From Streptomyces sp. NBC_00554 (GTDB lineage Bacteria > Actinomycetota > Actinomycetes > Streptomycetales > Streptomycetaceae): a DNA stretch of 64,000 bases. The stretch spans positions 4,588,001-4,652,000 of the forward strand of contig NZ_CP107799.1 in NCBI RefSeq assembly GCF_041431135.1, read 5' to 3'. The position numbers and the translations under genes were made by a program. This document shows positions 26,099-33,324 of this stretch, one piece after another. Each line of letters starts with the position of its first letter. Position 1 is the first letter of the stretch. Below the pieces are notes generated by a model. The model saw nothing but the letters and a program-made list of their open reading frames with translations, was not told where the DNA came from and did not search any database.

Positions 26099-26991
26099 GC
26101 CGTCCTCCGCCGCTGGTTGCGGGCAACGGACCAGTCCAGACCGCTGCGGATGGTGGAGCGGCACTGAGACGGCGGCAGTCCGATGCACTCCCCCGCCGAC
26201 TGAAGAGCGTCCTCCACCACCGATCGCGGAAGGTCGCCCCACGCGATGAACCGCCCCAACGCTCGCGCCGCCCGCAGAAGCGTGGCGTTGCGCTCGCCCT
26301 CCGGAGCCGCCCGCACCGACGCGGTTTCCGCGTTGAAGCCCGCTGTGGCGTAACTGGACGCGCGAGCCGAGGACGGCACGGCCGTTAGTGCCCGCGAAGC
26401 CTGACGGGGCGTCGGAAGCGCGTACAGCCAGTCCGGCAGCGGCACGGGCGCCGTGTTGTCGACGACCGCGTACGTGCCCGTGCGGGTGATGCTGCCGGGG
26501 GCGACGACGTAGCCTCCCCAGGCTCGGGTGTCGATGTGCTTGCCGAGCCGTCCCGCGGTGTTGCCGAGCCGGATGCCGGGTGGGGTGGTGAAGTACAGGT
26601 GGAACCCGCCGCTCGCGGTCCGCACCGTGCGGGTGGTGGGGATGGCCTGTCCGGCGCGCTCGCAGAGCGCCGTGAAGGTCGTCACGCCGTCAGGCGTGTC
26701 CGCACTGCTGTTGGTCTTGTGTTTGGGCATGTCGAGGTCGACGACGACCAGCCCGGACGGGCCGGTCGCAATGCCGACGTTGAACAGCAGGCTGCCCCAT
26801 GCACGGCGGATGCGGTCCGGGTCGATGGTGGCGCGCTCTTCCCACTTGCGGTGACCGGCCGCGCAGTCCCCGAGGCCGGGGCAGACGCCTTCACCGTGCA
26901 GAGCTGGGGGCTTGTCACCAGGGCGCAGCGGGAGCACGGCCCAGCCGTGCTCTGCCGCGTCCAGCGCGGCGTAGAGGAGGTGCCGGTTCAT
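26095..26991 (-). CDS. Bifunctional DNA primase/polymerase (Prim-Pol)
   Basis: A 298-residue archaeo-eukaryotic-type primase. Metal residues are in GLVVVDLDMPK (about residues 78-88) and the family SGGFHLYF follows at about 124-131; the substrate-binding DTRAWGGYVVAPGS is also clear. It begins replication of the excised element. The ATG at 26991 overlaps the stop of a 25-codon upstream ORF by four bases, which suggests translational coupling. Confidence 0.93.
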   Translation of the reverse strand: MNRHLLYAALDAAEHGWAVLPLRPGDKPPALHGEGVCPGLGDCAAGHRKWEERATIDPDRIRRAWGSLLFNVGIATGPSGLVVVDLDMPKHKTNSSADTPDGVTTFTALCERAGQAIPTTRTVRTASGGFHLYFTTPPGIRLGNTAGRLGKHIDTRAWGGYVVAPGSITRTGTYAVVDNTAPVPLPDWLYALPTPRQASRALTAVPSSARASSYATAGFNAETASVRAAPEGERNATLLRAARALGRFIAWGDLPRSVVEDALQSAGECIGLPPSQCRSTIRSGLDWSVARNQRRRTA

Positions 26992-27065
26992 GCCGTCACC
27001 TCCGACGCGCTCGATGGGGTGGCATGGGCCGGTCGGCCCTCGCCGAATGACGTCCGTTGGGTCAT
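26988..27065 (-). CDS. 25-residue leader ORF coupled to Prim-Pol
   Basis: ATG at 27065 preceded by AGGAG at a good distance; it encodes MTQRTSFGEGRPAHATPSSA plus five more residues and ends at TGA overlapping the Prim-Pol start (ATGA). It stands between the repeated hairpin RNA and Prim-Pol. It may act only to control translation of Prim-Pol. Confidence 0.5.
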   Translation of the reverse strand: MTQRTSFGEGRPAHATPSSASEVTA

Positions 27066-27087
27066 GCTGGATGTCTCCTGTTCTGAG

Positions 27088-27139
27088 AGGGACACGGAGA
27101 ACCGGGGCGGGCGCAGGCTTTCGAGAGACGGCGCCCGCC
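27088..27139 (-). promoter_or_regulatory. Conserved leader hairpin, copy 1 (upstream of replication genes)
   Basis: A 9-bp stem (27106-27114 with 27131-27139) closes a loop reading CGTCTCTCGAAAGCCT on the transcribed minus strand, followed by CTCCGTGTCCCTC. Copy 2 at 33136-33190 keeps loop and tail but has a different, still paired, stem. Confidence 0.65.
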
Positions 27140-27149
27140 TCGGGCATAG

Positions 27150-27752
27150 CTAGGCCGCGTCGCGGCGTTCGGGCAGTTCCGGAAGCCCCGCGGATTCCAG
27201 GGCCTTGGGGTCGAAGCCGGGCAGCATCGCGCGGGCGGTGAGTGCCTGCGCGAGGGACTCGGCGTAGGCGGCGCCGGTACGGGCCACCTCCACTTGGGTG
27301 GTGCCGCGGATGGTTTCGACACGTTCGATGTGGGCGCGTTCCTCGCGGCGGTCGCTCACGTGCCGCTCGTAGGTGACGCGGTCGCGGCGGTCGGTGCGCC
27401 AGTAGCGGGCAGCGAGTCCGTAGGCGCCCGCGGTGGCGACCGACCACAGCAGCAAGGGCAGCGGCAGGCCGTCGGCGTATCCGGCGACGCCCGCGAACGC
27501 GAGCGCACCGGACGCGGCGAACGCGGTACCCGCGATCACGGGGTCCCCCGCGCGGCCGACGCTCGCGCAGGCGCCGGCCGCCGCGGCAGCGAGCGAGAGC
27601 GCGGTCATCAACACGGCGTTGCCGACGGAGTGTTCGGCGCCGTTGGCGTTCCAGATCCGCGCCAGGATCAGCACGGTCGACGTCGCCACAGCGGGTGCGG
27701 CCTTGGGGGTGATGTGGGCGAGCCAGTGGCGCGCCACGATCTGTTCGTTCAC
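27150..27752 (-). CDS. SpdB-like transfer membrane protein
   Basis: A 200-residue protein with about four hydrophobic segments in the first 115 residues (for example VLMTALSLAAAAAGACASVG), then a charged cytoplasmic region with heptad-like Arg/Glu (YERHVSDRREERAHIERVE). Such proteins sit downstream of the tra gene in Streptomyces plasmids and AICEs and support intramycelial spread; the name is by position and topology. GTG start with GAGGAG upstream. Confidence 0.75.
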   Translation of the reverse strand: MNEQIVARHWLAHITPKAAPAVATSTVLILARIWNANGAEHSVGNAVLMTALSLAAAAAGACASVGRAGDPVIAGTAFAASGALAFAGVAGYADGLPLPLLLWSVATAGAYGLAARYWRTDRRDRVTYERHVSDRREERAHIERVETIRGTTQVEVARTGAAYAESLAQALTARAMLPGFDPKALESAGLPELPERRDAA

Positions 27753-27762
27753 GGCCTGCTCC

Positions 27763-27951
27763 TCACAGTTGCTGGATGGCGTCGATGACGGCGACGGCGA
27801 GTTCGTTGATGGGCCCGGCCGCTCCCGTGGAGGCGAGGAAGAACCCGAAGCCGGTCGCGATGAACGCGGCGCCGTAGCCGAGGGACTTGGAGCGCAGCAG
27901 GAAGAACAGGACCAGGCCGAACAGAGCGACCAGGGAGACGGTGACGGCCAT
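27763..27951 (-). CDS. Small two-helix membrane protein (Spd-like)
   Basis: A 62-residue protein made almost only of two hydrophobic helices: VSLVALFGLVLFFLL and YGAAFIATGFGFFLAST. It lies in the transfer cluster. Similar small membrane proteins are found there in other AICEs; a spread function is inference. Confidence 0.7.
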   Translation of the reverse strand: MAVTVSLVALFGLVLFFLLRSKSLGYGAAFIATGFGFFLASTGAAGPINELAVAVIDAIQQL

Positions 27952-27954
27952 CGG

Positions 27955-28236
27955 TTATCCCTTCGCGGTAGGTGTCTTGGCGGGGGCGTGGCTGCCGTCG
28001 CGGTAGACGTGCAGCCACAGGTTGTAGAGGTGGCGGCCGACGCGTATCCGCTTGCCGTGGCCCTTGCAGCGGCGGCACGGCTTGCCGCGCTTGAGGCGGC
28101 CCTTGCGGTCGGTCTTCATCGCGAAGCCGAAGCCGCGGCACTTGCGGCAGTCGCCGTACGGGCTCGACGCACACAGACTCACGTAACCGAGAGTGACGGT
28201 GAGTAGGCAGGTGCAAGCAAGGAGAAGGAGGGTCAT
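27955..28236 (-). CDS. Membrane-anchored zinc-ribbon protein with CxxCxGxG repeats
   Basis: A 93-residue protein: an N-terminal hydrophobic helix (about residues 2-20) followed by two DnaJ-type half-sites, CRKCRGFG and CRRCKGHG, and a basic C-terminal region. The four cysteines can bind one zinc. It is in the transfer cluster between TraB and the Spd-like genes, three bases from the next gene. It may bind DNA or a partner at the membrane. Confidence 0.75.
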   Translation of the reverse strand: MTLLLLACTCLLTVTLGYVSLCASSPYGDCRKCRGFGFAMKTDRKGRLKRGKPCRRCKGHGKRIRVGRHLYNLWLHVYRDGSHAPAKTPTAKG

Positions 28237-28278
28237 GGGATGCCTTCCAGGCAGGGTTTCCGGCGTTCTCGCAGGTCG

Positions 28279-28368
28279 GGTGCTAGGTGCGAGGTTGCTG
28301 ATCAGAGCCGATTTGGGGTGCTAGCGGGGCTGCTAGGTCTAGCACCGTGGGGTGCTAGACCTAGCAGC
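28279..28368. promoter_or_regulatory. Candidate clt (transfer) locus with GGTGCTAG repeats
   Basis: The 140-base gap after traB has GGTGCTAG at 28279-28286, 28317-28324 and 28351-28358, an inverted copy at 28339-28346, and GCTGCTAGG variants. The last copies form an 18-bp perfect hairpin (28329-28346 with 28351-28368, loop GTGG). Streptomyces TraB proteins recognise short direct repeats in a non-coding clt next to traB. The hairpin may in addition end the traB transcript. Confidence 0.6.
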
Positions 28369-28377
28369 GGTGCGCGG

Positions 28378-30423
28378 TCAGTCGCCGGACCGCTTTCCGT
28401 CACGCTGGGTGACGGCTGTGGTGATGTCGGCGCGGGCGATGCCGCGACGGGTGGTGCCCTTGCCCTTGTCGGTGGTGCCCCACACGTCCTGCGCCGTGAC
28501 GCCGTGCGGGCGCAGGTTCGAGGTGACTGTTTCGGCCTTCCACCCGCCGTAGACCTCCGGGCGCAGGGTGGCGAGGCGGGCGGCGACCTTCTCGTTCCAC
28601 ACCTTGTCCTCATCGGCCGCCACGACCTTGAGGATGTCCGCGAGCAGGTCGAACGCGGGCTCACCGCTCTCGGGTTCCTGACCAATCGCGTGACCGGTGA
28701 CGTTGCCGTAGGCCTCGCGCATCTTCCGGGCCCGGACAACGACTTGTTCGGCGCCGACCGCGTCGACGAACGCGGACGCGACGATGCGGGGGTCGTCGCC
28801 CTCACCTGCCATCCAGCAAATGCCGCGGTCGGTACGGGAGAACATCGTTGCCCGGTACCCGGCCTTGTACATCGAGGTACCGAGGACCATGTCGTTGGCA
28901 GGCTGGCCCATCACCTTCAGGCAGAACCGCAGCACCGCGTTGGCGGAGATGCCGGTGGGAAGCGACTTGGCGTCCGGCCGCTGCGTGCCGAACAGCATCG
29001 TCATCCCCAACGCGGGACCGCGCTTGCCCAAGTCGGTGGCGATCTCTTCGATCTCCGCGCCGTACTTCTCGTGCTCGAAGGGCACTTGGCACTCATCGAA
29101 CCCGGCCACGATCGGGTGCAGACCGAGCGACTTGTCGTTCGCCAGCTCCGGAGTCACCTTCGACTCCGGGCAGCGCGAACGCGGCAGCGACTTGATGACC
29201 TTCGCCCGCCTGCGCAGTTCCGCCCGCAGCTCCCGCAGCGAATCGAGGACATAGAGGATGTCTTCATCCTCGTCACCCGCCCGGTAGCGGTGGCAGACCG
29301 GCTCCAGAGCGCCGAAGTCGCCAGTCCCCTTGAAGTCGAACGCATACAGCGCCGCGCGCGGATCCAACGCGGCGATGAGCAGGAACAGCCGCATCAGGAA
29401 CGTCTTTCCCATGCGCGGGACGGAGCCGACGACGACCGAGGCGAACATCAGAGTGACGGCGACGTCGCCCATGCGCTGGTCGTTGCCGAACACGACCGGC
29501 TTGAACAGGTCCACGGTGCCCGACTTCAACAGCGGCCACGCGGGCTTGGTCGTCTCGTTCATGGGCTTGTCGCCCACCCACAGGATCAGCCGACCCTCAT
29601 GCTCGGTCGGGTCGGCCGACGGCCACACACAGCCCACCTTGCGACGCAGCCCGGAGGCCAGCGGCTTGCGGGCCTCCATGATGTCCTCCGGGGTGACGCC
29701 CCAGGGAAGGTCAAGGTCGGCGCGGTAGCCGGGGCCGTCGCGGGTGATCTCGCTGGTGAAGCGCATGCCGTTCATGTCGCCGCCCTTCTTGAGGGCGGCC
29801 GACAGCTTCGCGTTGCCGATGTTGTCCAGTGCACGCAGCACGATCGGACCGGTGAGCTTCTGGATCTCCGTCTTCAGCACCGCGGGCCCGATCACGGGGT
29901 GGTCCTGGGGGGCTCCCCAGAATCCGGCGACCAGGACCGCGGCTGAGGCCAGGACCGCGAGCCAGCCGGGTGCCATGACGTACATGGTCAGCGCGAATGC
30001 ACTGCCGAAGATGAGCGCCACGGTGGTGACCAGCACGCGCAGCCTCACGCGGCTGTCCCGCTGCCGGGACAGCTTGAGGTATTCGGCGGTGTTCTCCTTG
30101 TAGACCTCGTAGGCGCGCAGCGGGGCGCCCTCGGCATCCCACACCCACCGGTTGGTGTCCTTCACCAGGCGGGCCGTGCCGCGCGGCGCGTTCAGCGTGA
30201 GCTGCAACGCGTACCAGGGGGTGCGGATGCCGTGGAAGGCGGTGGCGTAGAAGGCGTTGGCGGTGGCCCGCTGCGTGGTGGCCACGAACCCCGGCTTCGA
30301 GGTCAGCCACGTCGGCAGGATCGGCCGACGCTTGTACGTGGTGATGCCGGGCGAGGGAAGGTCGGGCCGGTCGACCGGTCGGGCGACCGAGTCGGGCGAC
30401 CGAGTCGGGCGACACCTCATCAT
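28378..30423 (-). CDS. traB: TraB-type FtsK/SpoIIIE DNA translocase (frame disrupted near the N-terminus)
   Basis: The pump that moves double-stranded element DNA between hyphae. This frame encodes 681 residues: two hydrophobic helices at about 127-170, Walker A VVGSVPRMGKTFLMR (about 338-352), Walker B PIVAGFDECQVPF (about 430), and a C-terminal winged-helix region (about 600-660). The natural N-terminus is in another frame (30391-30595); removing one 13-bp copy at 30378-30403 joins the two exactly. The ATG ATG at 30423/30420 could still allow internal initiation of a shortened protein, but no ribosome site is evident. Whether transfer works is open. Confidence 0.9.
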   Translation of the reverse strand: MMRCRPTRSPDSVARPVDRPDLPSPGITTYKRRPILPTWLTSKPGFVATTQRATANAFYATAFHGIRTPWYALQLTLNAPRGTARLVKDTNRWVWDAEGAPLRAYEVYKENTAEYLKLSRQRDSRVRLRVLVTTVALIFGSAFALTMYVMAPGWLAVLASAAVLVAGFWGAPQDHPVIGPAVLKTEIQKLTGPIVLRALDNIGNAKLSAALKKGGDMNGMRFTSEITRDGPGYRADLDLPWGVTPEDIMEARKPLASGLRRKVGCVWPSADPTEHEGRLILWVGDKPMNETTKPAWPLLKSGTVDLFKPVVFGNDQRMGDVAVTLMFASVVVGSVPRMGKTFLMRLFLLIAALDPRAALYAFDFKGTGDFGALEPVCHRYRAGDEDEDILYVLDSLRELRAELRRRAKVIKSLPRSRCPESKVTPELANDKSLGLHPIVAGFDECQVPFEHEKYGAEIEEIATDLGKRGPALGMTMLFGTQRPDAKSLPTGISANAVLRFCLKVMGQPANDMVLGTSMYKAGYRATMFSRTDRGICWMAGEGDDPRIVASAFVDAVGAEQVVVRARKMREAYGNVTGHAIGQEPESGEPAFDLLADILKVVAADEDKVWNEKVAARLATLRPEVYGGWKAETVTSNLRPHGVTAQDVWGTTDKGKGTTRRGIARADITTAVTQRDGKRSGD
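30378..30413. repeat. 13-bp tandem repeat within traB
   Basis: The unit GTCGGGCGACCGA (plus strand) occurs at 30378 and 30391, followed by its first ten bases at 30404. Because 13 is not a multiple of three, the extra copy shifts the reading frame of traB. Confidence 0.9.
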
Positions 30424-30595
30424 CCAAGTCGGCCGACTCGGTCGGGCGGGAGTCGGGCGACGCGGGGGCGGTCGGGTCGGCCGACCCGCCGCGGGCGGAT
30501 CGGGCCTTGTCGAGGTCGACTACCTCCGCGCCGGAGTCGTCGGCCATCTCGGCTTCGAGCCGGTTGAACAGTTCGTTGTCGTCAGGCTGGTTCAC
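30391..30595 (-). pseudogene. N-terminal segment of traB, out of frame with the rest
   Basis: Begins at a GTG (30595) with GGAAGGAA upstream and reads MNQPDDNELFNRLEAEMADD, then a Pro/Ser/Asp-rich linker including VVDLDKARSARGG. Soft, acidic N-termini of this kind precede the membrane helices in AICE TraB proteins. After the repeat the frame runs into meaningless Arg/His/Pro-rich sequence, antisense in character. The divergent gap to the next gene contains a 10-bp inverted repeat (30626-30635 with 30661-30670). Confidence 0.7.
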
Positions 30596-30692
30596 TGAGG
30601 TGGTTCCTTCCAAGAGGAGGACAGGGCGGGGTCCGGCCGTCGCTGTAGGAGGTGAGCGGACGGACCCCGCTGAGGGGCGTTACTGTGCGGAC

Positions 30693-30851
30693 ATGGACGG
30701 GGAGCCAGAGATCCGGACGCGGCCGTGCAAGTGGTGCCAGGAGCCGGTTCCGCAGCCGGGGCGGTGGCGTCGACGGCGTTTCTGTAGCCGCGCGCACCGT
30801 GTGAAGTACCGCGGAGTGTCAGCCGTCGGCCGCTTCCTGGACTGGCTGTAG
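30693..30851 (+). CDS. 52-residue zinc-finger-like protein
   Basis: Reads MDGEPEIRTRPCKWCQEPVP and then RRRFCSRAHRVKYRG: C-x2-C followed by C-x3-H, a compact treble-clef-like zinc site with a basic surface. It is on the opposite strand to the operon and divergent from traB. TACTGT at 30681-30686 lies six bases before the ATG, so a leaderless transcript is possible. The function is unknown. Confidence 0.6.
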   Translation: MDGEPEIRTRPCKWCQEPVPQPGRWRRRRFCSRAHRVKYRGVSAVGRFLDWL

Positions 30852-30855
30852 CCGG

Positions 30856-31239
30856 TCAAGCGGCGCGCTGTTCCTCGGCATTGATGCACAGACCGCAGAT
30901 GCCGTACGAGCGCGGGATGCAGTACCCGACATCAAGCAGGCAGCGGGGGCAAGTGCGGCGGGCGAGCATCGCCAACGCGAGCGCACCCCACTTGCGCGAC
31001 GTCATCGGCCGGACCGGCTTGGCCAGGTCGAGGCGGTAGAGGTAGGCGACGCGGACGTTGCCGCGCCGCCGGTTGATCCGCATCACCTGTGCCGCGATCG
31101 GCTGACCGCCCGGACGCAGGCCCTTGGCGCGGAGCTGACGGCGGGTGGCGAGGTCGTCGGGGGCCAGGCGCCACGGGTAGGTGGGGATCCCATGGAGCGC
31201 GCCGGTCGGGTCGTAGCACTTGCCGAAGACGGCGGGCAT
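30856..31239 (-). CDS. RRQRL-motif zinc-binding protein
   Basis: A 127-residue protein with LATRRQLRAKGLRPGGQP (about residues 30-47), the family's name-giving region, and a C-terminal cluster CPRCLLDVGYC and CGLC for zinc. It is a frequent, uncharacterised AICE and plasmid protein. Its ATG shares a base with the stop of the upstream DUF2637 gene (TGATG). Confidence 0.8.
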   Translation of the reverse strand: MPAVFGKCYDPTGALHGIPTYPWRLAPDDLATRRQLRAKGLRPGGQPIAAQVMRINRRRGNVRVAYLYRLDLAKPVRPMTSRKWGALALAMLARRTCPRCLLDVGYCIPRSYGICGLCINAEEQRAA

Positions 31240-32234
31240 CAGGCCGCGTCCGCTGTCTCAGCCTCGGCGGTGTCCACAGAGTGCAGCGGGCGGCCGTCGG
31301 CGCGCTCGGTCTTCAACTGGTCGCGGAGCTTGCGGGCGTTGGCGGCCGAGCAGTGAACCGAGGTGCGGATGGCCTCCGCGTTCAGCTCGGCGTCCGTCCA
31401 GCCCGCGGTGGCCGCGCGAGCCTCGGCGAGCAGCTCCTCGAAGGTGCGCTGCGCCGTGCCCTTGGCCTTGGACGGGGTCCGGCGGGGCGGGCGCGGCTTG
31501 AGGTCGGCCGGATCGGCCGGCGGCTTGGCCACCGGGGGCGGCACGGGCGTGCCCTGCTCTGTGGCGGGGGCGAGTTCGCCCATGCGCAGCATCACGCGCT
31601 CGCGCCGCGGCGTCTTCGAGCGCCACTTCCAGCCGAACCGCTGCCGCAGCTCCGCGCGGGCCAACTGCCGTTCCCGCTCCCGCCTCAGTGCCTCAGAGTA
31701 GGAGGTGACCTCCCACAGCGTCATGCGGCGCCACAGCGCGAAGGTAGAGGGGAACGCGAGCAGCCAGCGGGAGAACCGGATCTTTTCCATGCGGCGGCCG
31801 GTCGCGGCGCCGATCCGTACGGCGTAGATGTGCGCGCCGATCTCGGAGAACACCACCCACAGCAGCGGCATGGTGCCGTGCGCGACCTTGGCCGACAGGG
31901 AGTGTCCGGCCGCGACGTTCAGTCCGCAGGTGATCAGGGTGAGGATCCAGGGCACGAACCGCACCCAGGCGAGCGCCATGTCCATCCGGATCAACAGCAG
32001 GTTGGCGACGGTGAACACCGGGATGGACACGTCGATACCGACAGGGAGCATCCACGGGGAGCTGAAGCCCCAGGTGGCAGCGGCCTCGGACACGGCGTCG
32101 AAGGAGGAGATCAGACCGAGTGCGCCGACTCCTGCCGCGGCGAGTGCGCCGATACCGGCGAGCCCCATTTCCGGGCGGGTCAGCGGCGGCACCCCGGACA
32201 CGGGCGCCTCGGGGGCGGGGGTCGTGGCAGTCAT
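31239..32234 (-). CDS. DUF2637 membrane protein
   Basis: A 331-residue protein with about four hydrophobic helices in the first 150 residues (for example FVPWILTLITCGLNVAAGHS), then a charged region and Pro-rich linker, and a C-terminal helical part (TFEELLAEARAATAGWTDAE) that looks like a DNA-binding HTH (IRTSVHCSAANARKLRD). DUF2637 proteins are typical of AICEs and Streptomyces plasmids. A role in transfer or its control at the membrane is inference. It overlaps the upstream gene by four bases. Confidence 0.85.
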   Translation of the reverse strand: MTATTPAPEAPVSGVPPLTRPEMGLAGIGALAAAGVGALGLISSFDAVSEAAATWGFSSPWMLPVGIDVSIPVFTVANLLLIRMDMALAWVRFVPWILTLITCGLNVAAGHSLSAKVAHGTMPLLWVVFSEIGAHIYAVRIGAATGRRMEKIRFSRWLLAFPSTFALWRRMTLWEVTSYSEALRRERERQLARAELRQRFGWKWRSKTPRRERVMLRMGELAPATEQGTPVPPPVAKPPADPADLKPRPPRRTPSKAKGTAQRTFEELLAEARAATAGWTDAELNAEAIRTSVHCSAANARKLRDQLKTERADGRPLHSVDTAEAETADAA

Positions 32235-32833
32235 GCCGCACCCCCCTGAAACGGCGGGTTGCCCAGACCGGTCAGGGCGGCGATCTCATCGCCGGTGAGC
32301 ACGCCGCGCTCGTTCATGGCGTACGCGACGTTGCGGATCTCCCACCACCGGTAGGCGACCTTGCGGCGGGCCATCCCGCGCACCATGCCCCAGGACTTGC
32401 CGCCCTCGGGGGTGTGGTCGCGGCCGAGCCGGTAACCGGCCTGCGCGAGGGCGTCGACGGCCAACTCGCGGTCATGGACGGCCGCGCAGGCGGCGGCACG
32501 CTCGGGGGTCCACAGGCCGTGGATCATGAGGTACTGGACTTGCGCGAGGGTTCCGGCCGCGCACTGCGCGGCGAAGTGCCAGGGCGAGGTGTTCTCTGCC
32601 CGGAGGTCGGTGCTGCCGGTGACCGCCCAACCGCCGTCGTCGTCGGTGTTCCAGGAGATGACCTCGCTGGTCACGACGTGCATGCCGTAGGACAGGGCCA
32701 GCACCGCGTGACCTGCCTCGTGGAAGGCCATGCCCAGCCGCGTCTGTTCGTAGCTGAGGGACATATGGATTGCGGCGCGCGGCTTGCCGGTGTGGTCGGC
32801 CAGTTCCTCGGACGTGGGGGCCATGGTCTTCAC
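32231..32833 (-). CDS. HEAGH-motif protein (FtsH/M41-like metallopeptidase fold)
   Basis: A 200-residue protein with GMAFHEAGHAVLALSYGM (about residues 33-50), the HExxH zinc-peptidase motif as in FtsH-type M41 enzymes, and a following AAGTLAQVQYLMI region that resembles the M41 helix. No ATPase domain or membrane segment is present. It may be a small protease or an anti-restriction or regulatory protein. The GTG at 32833 overlaps the upstream stop (GTGA); the next in-frame ATG is three codons in. Confidence 0.7.
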   Translation of the reverse strand: MKTMAPTSEELADHTGKPRAAIHMSLSYEQTRLGMAFHEAGHAVLALSYGMHVVTSEVISWNTDDDGGWAVTGSTDLRAENTSPWHFAAQCAAGTLAQVQYLMIHGLWTPERAAACAAVHDRELAVDALAQAGYRLGRDHTPEGGKSWGMVRGMARRKVAYRWWEIRNVAYAMNERGVLTGDEIAALTGLGNPPFQGGAA

Positions 32834-33117
32834 GCCGCCACCCCCCTGCGGGCCACGCGCCGGCGGCTGGTGCGGGTCAGCGGGATGACGTCGAACAGGT
32901 CCGGGTTCTCCTCGATGACCTGCGCGGCGATGCGGATCAGGTCATCGGGCAGGTTGGGGATGTCGGTGAGGATGTCGCGCGCCGCGTCCTCGCGGGCCGC
33001 GCGCTCTTCCTCGGTCTCGCCCTCGACCCCGAGCCACAGCTCAATGGGGGTGCCGAGCGCGAGTTCCGCGAAGTCCTCGGGGGAGATGGCCTGTTGACGG
33101 CCGATGTACGTACGCAT
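32830..33117 (-). CDS. Hypothetical acidic AICE protein
   Basis: A 95-residue protein starting MRTYIGRQQAISPEDFAELA, with an acidic middle (EGETEEERAAREDAARD) and a basic tail (TSRRRVARRGV). First gene of the long minus-strand operon, preceded by AGGAG and by a structured leader. I recognise no family. Confidence 0.75.
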   Translation of the reverse strand: MRTYIGRQQAISPEDFAELALGTPIELWLGVEGETEEERAAREDAARDILTDIPNLPDDLIRIAAQVIEENPDLFDVIPLTRTSRRRVARRGVAA

Positions 33118-33135
33118 GAAGGCTCCTGAAGTGGG

Positions 33136-33190
33136 AGGGACACGGAGCCGGGGCAGACGCAGGCTTTTCGAGAGACGGCGACTGCCCCGG
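33136..33190 (-). promoter_or_regulatory. Conserved leader hairpin, copy 2 (start of transfer operon)
   Basis: Stem 33148-33156 with 33182-33190 (9 bp), inner CGC/GCG pairs, loop CGTCTCTCGAAAAGCCT on the minus strand, tail CTCCGTGTCCCTC, then the ribosome site of the first gene. The stem bases differ from copy 1 but still pair, which argues for a functional RNA. Confidence 0.65.
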
Positions 33191-33224
33191 AAGAACCCCA
33201 GGCCGCGAGCGCGGCGCGGGTAAG

Positions 33225-33273
33225 TGCCCCGGGCGGGAGTCGACCCCGCGCCCTCGCGGCTGGATACCGGGGC
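33225..33273 (-). ncRNA. tRNA-like acceptor/T-arm fold
   Basis: On the minus strand, GCCCCGG (33273-33267) pairs with CCGGGGC (33232-33226), and GCGGG-GTCGACT-CCCGC forms a T arm, followed by A. Seventeen bases replace the D and anticodon arms. It looks like a degenerate or minimal tRNA in the operon leader. Confidence 0.5.
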
Positions 33274-33324
33274 GGCATTGCAGCTCAGCGGCGCGAACGG
33301 CGGCTGAGCCAATGAATTGATCCA

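Noticed and set aside
28240-29946. Plus-strand ORF (568 codons) opposite traB
   Set aside because: Antisense shadow; the FtsK-like Walker motifs are on the minus strand.
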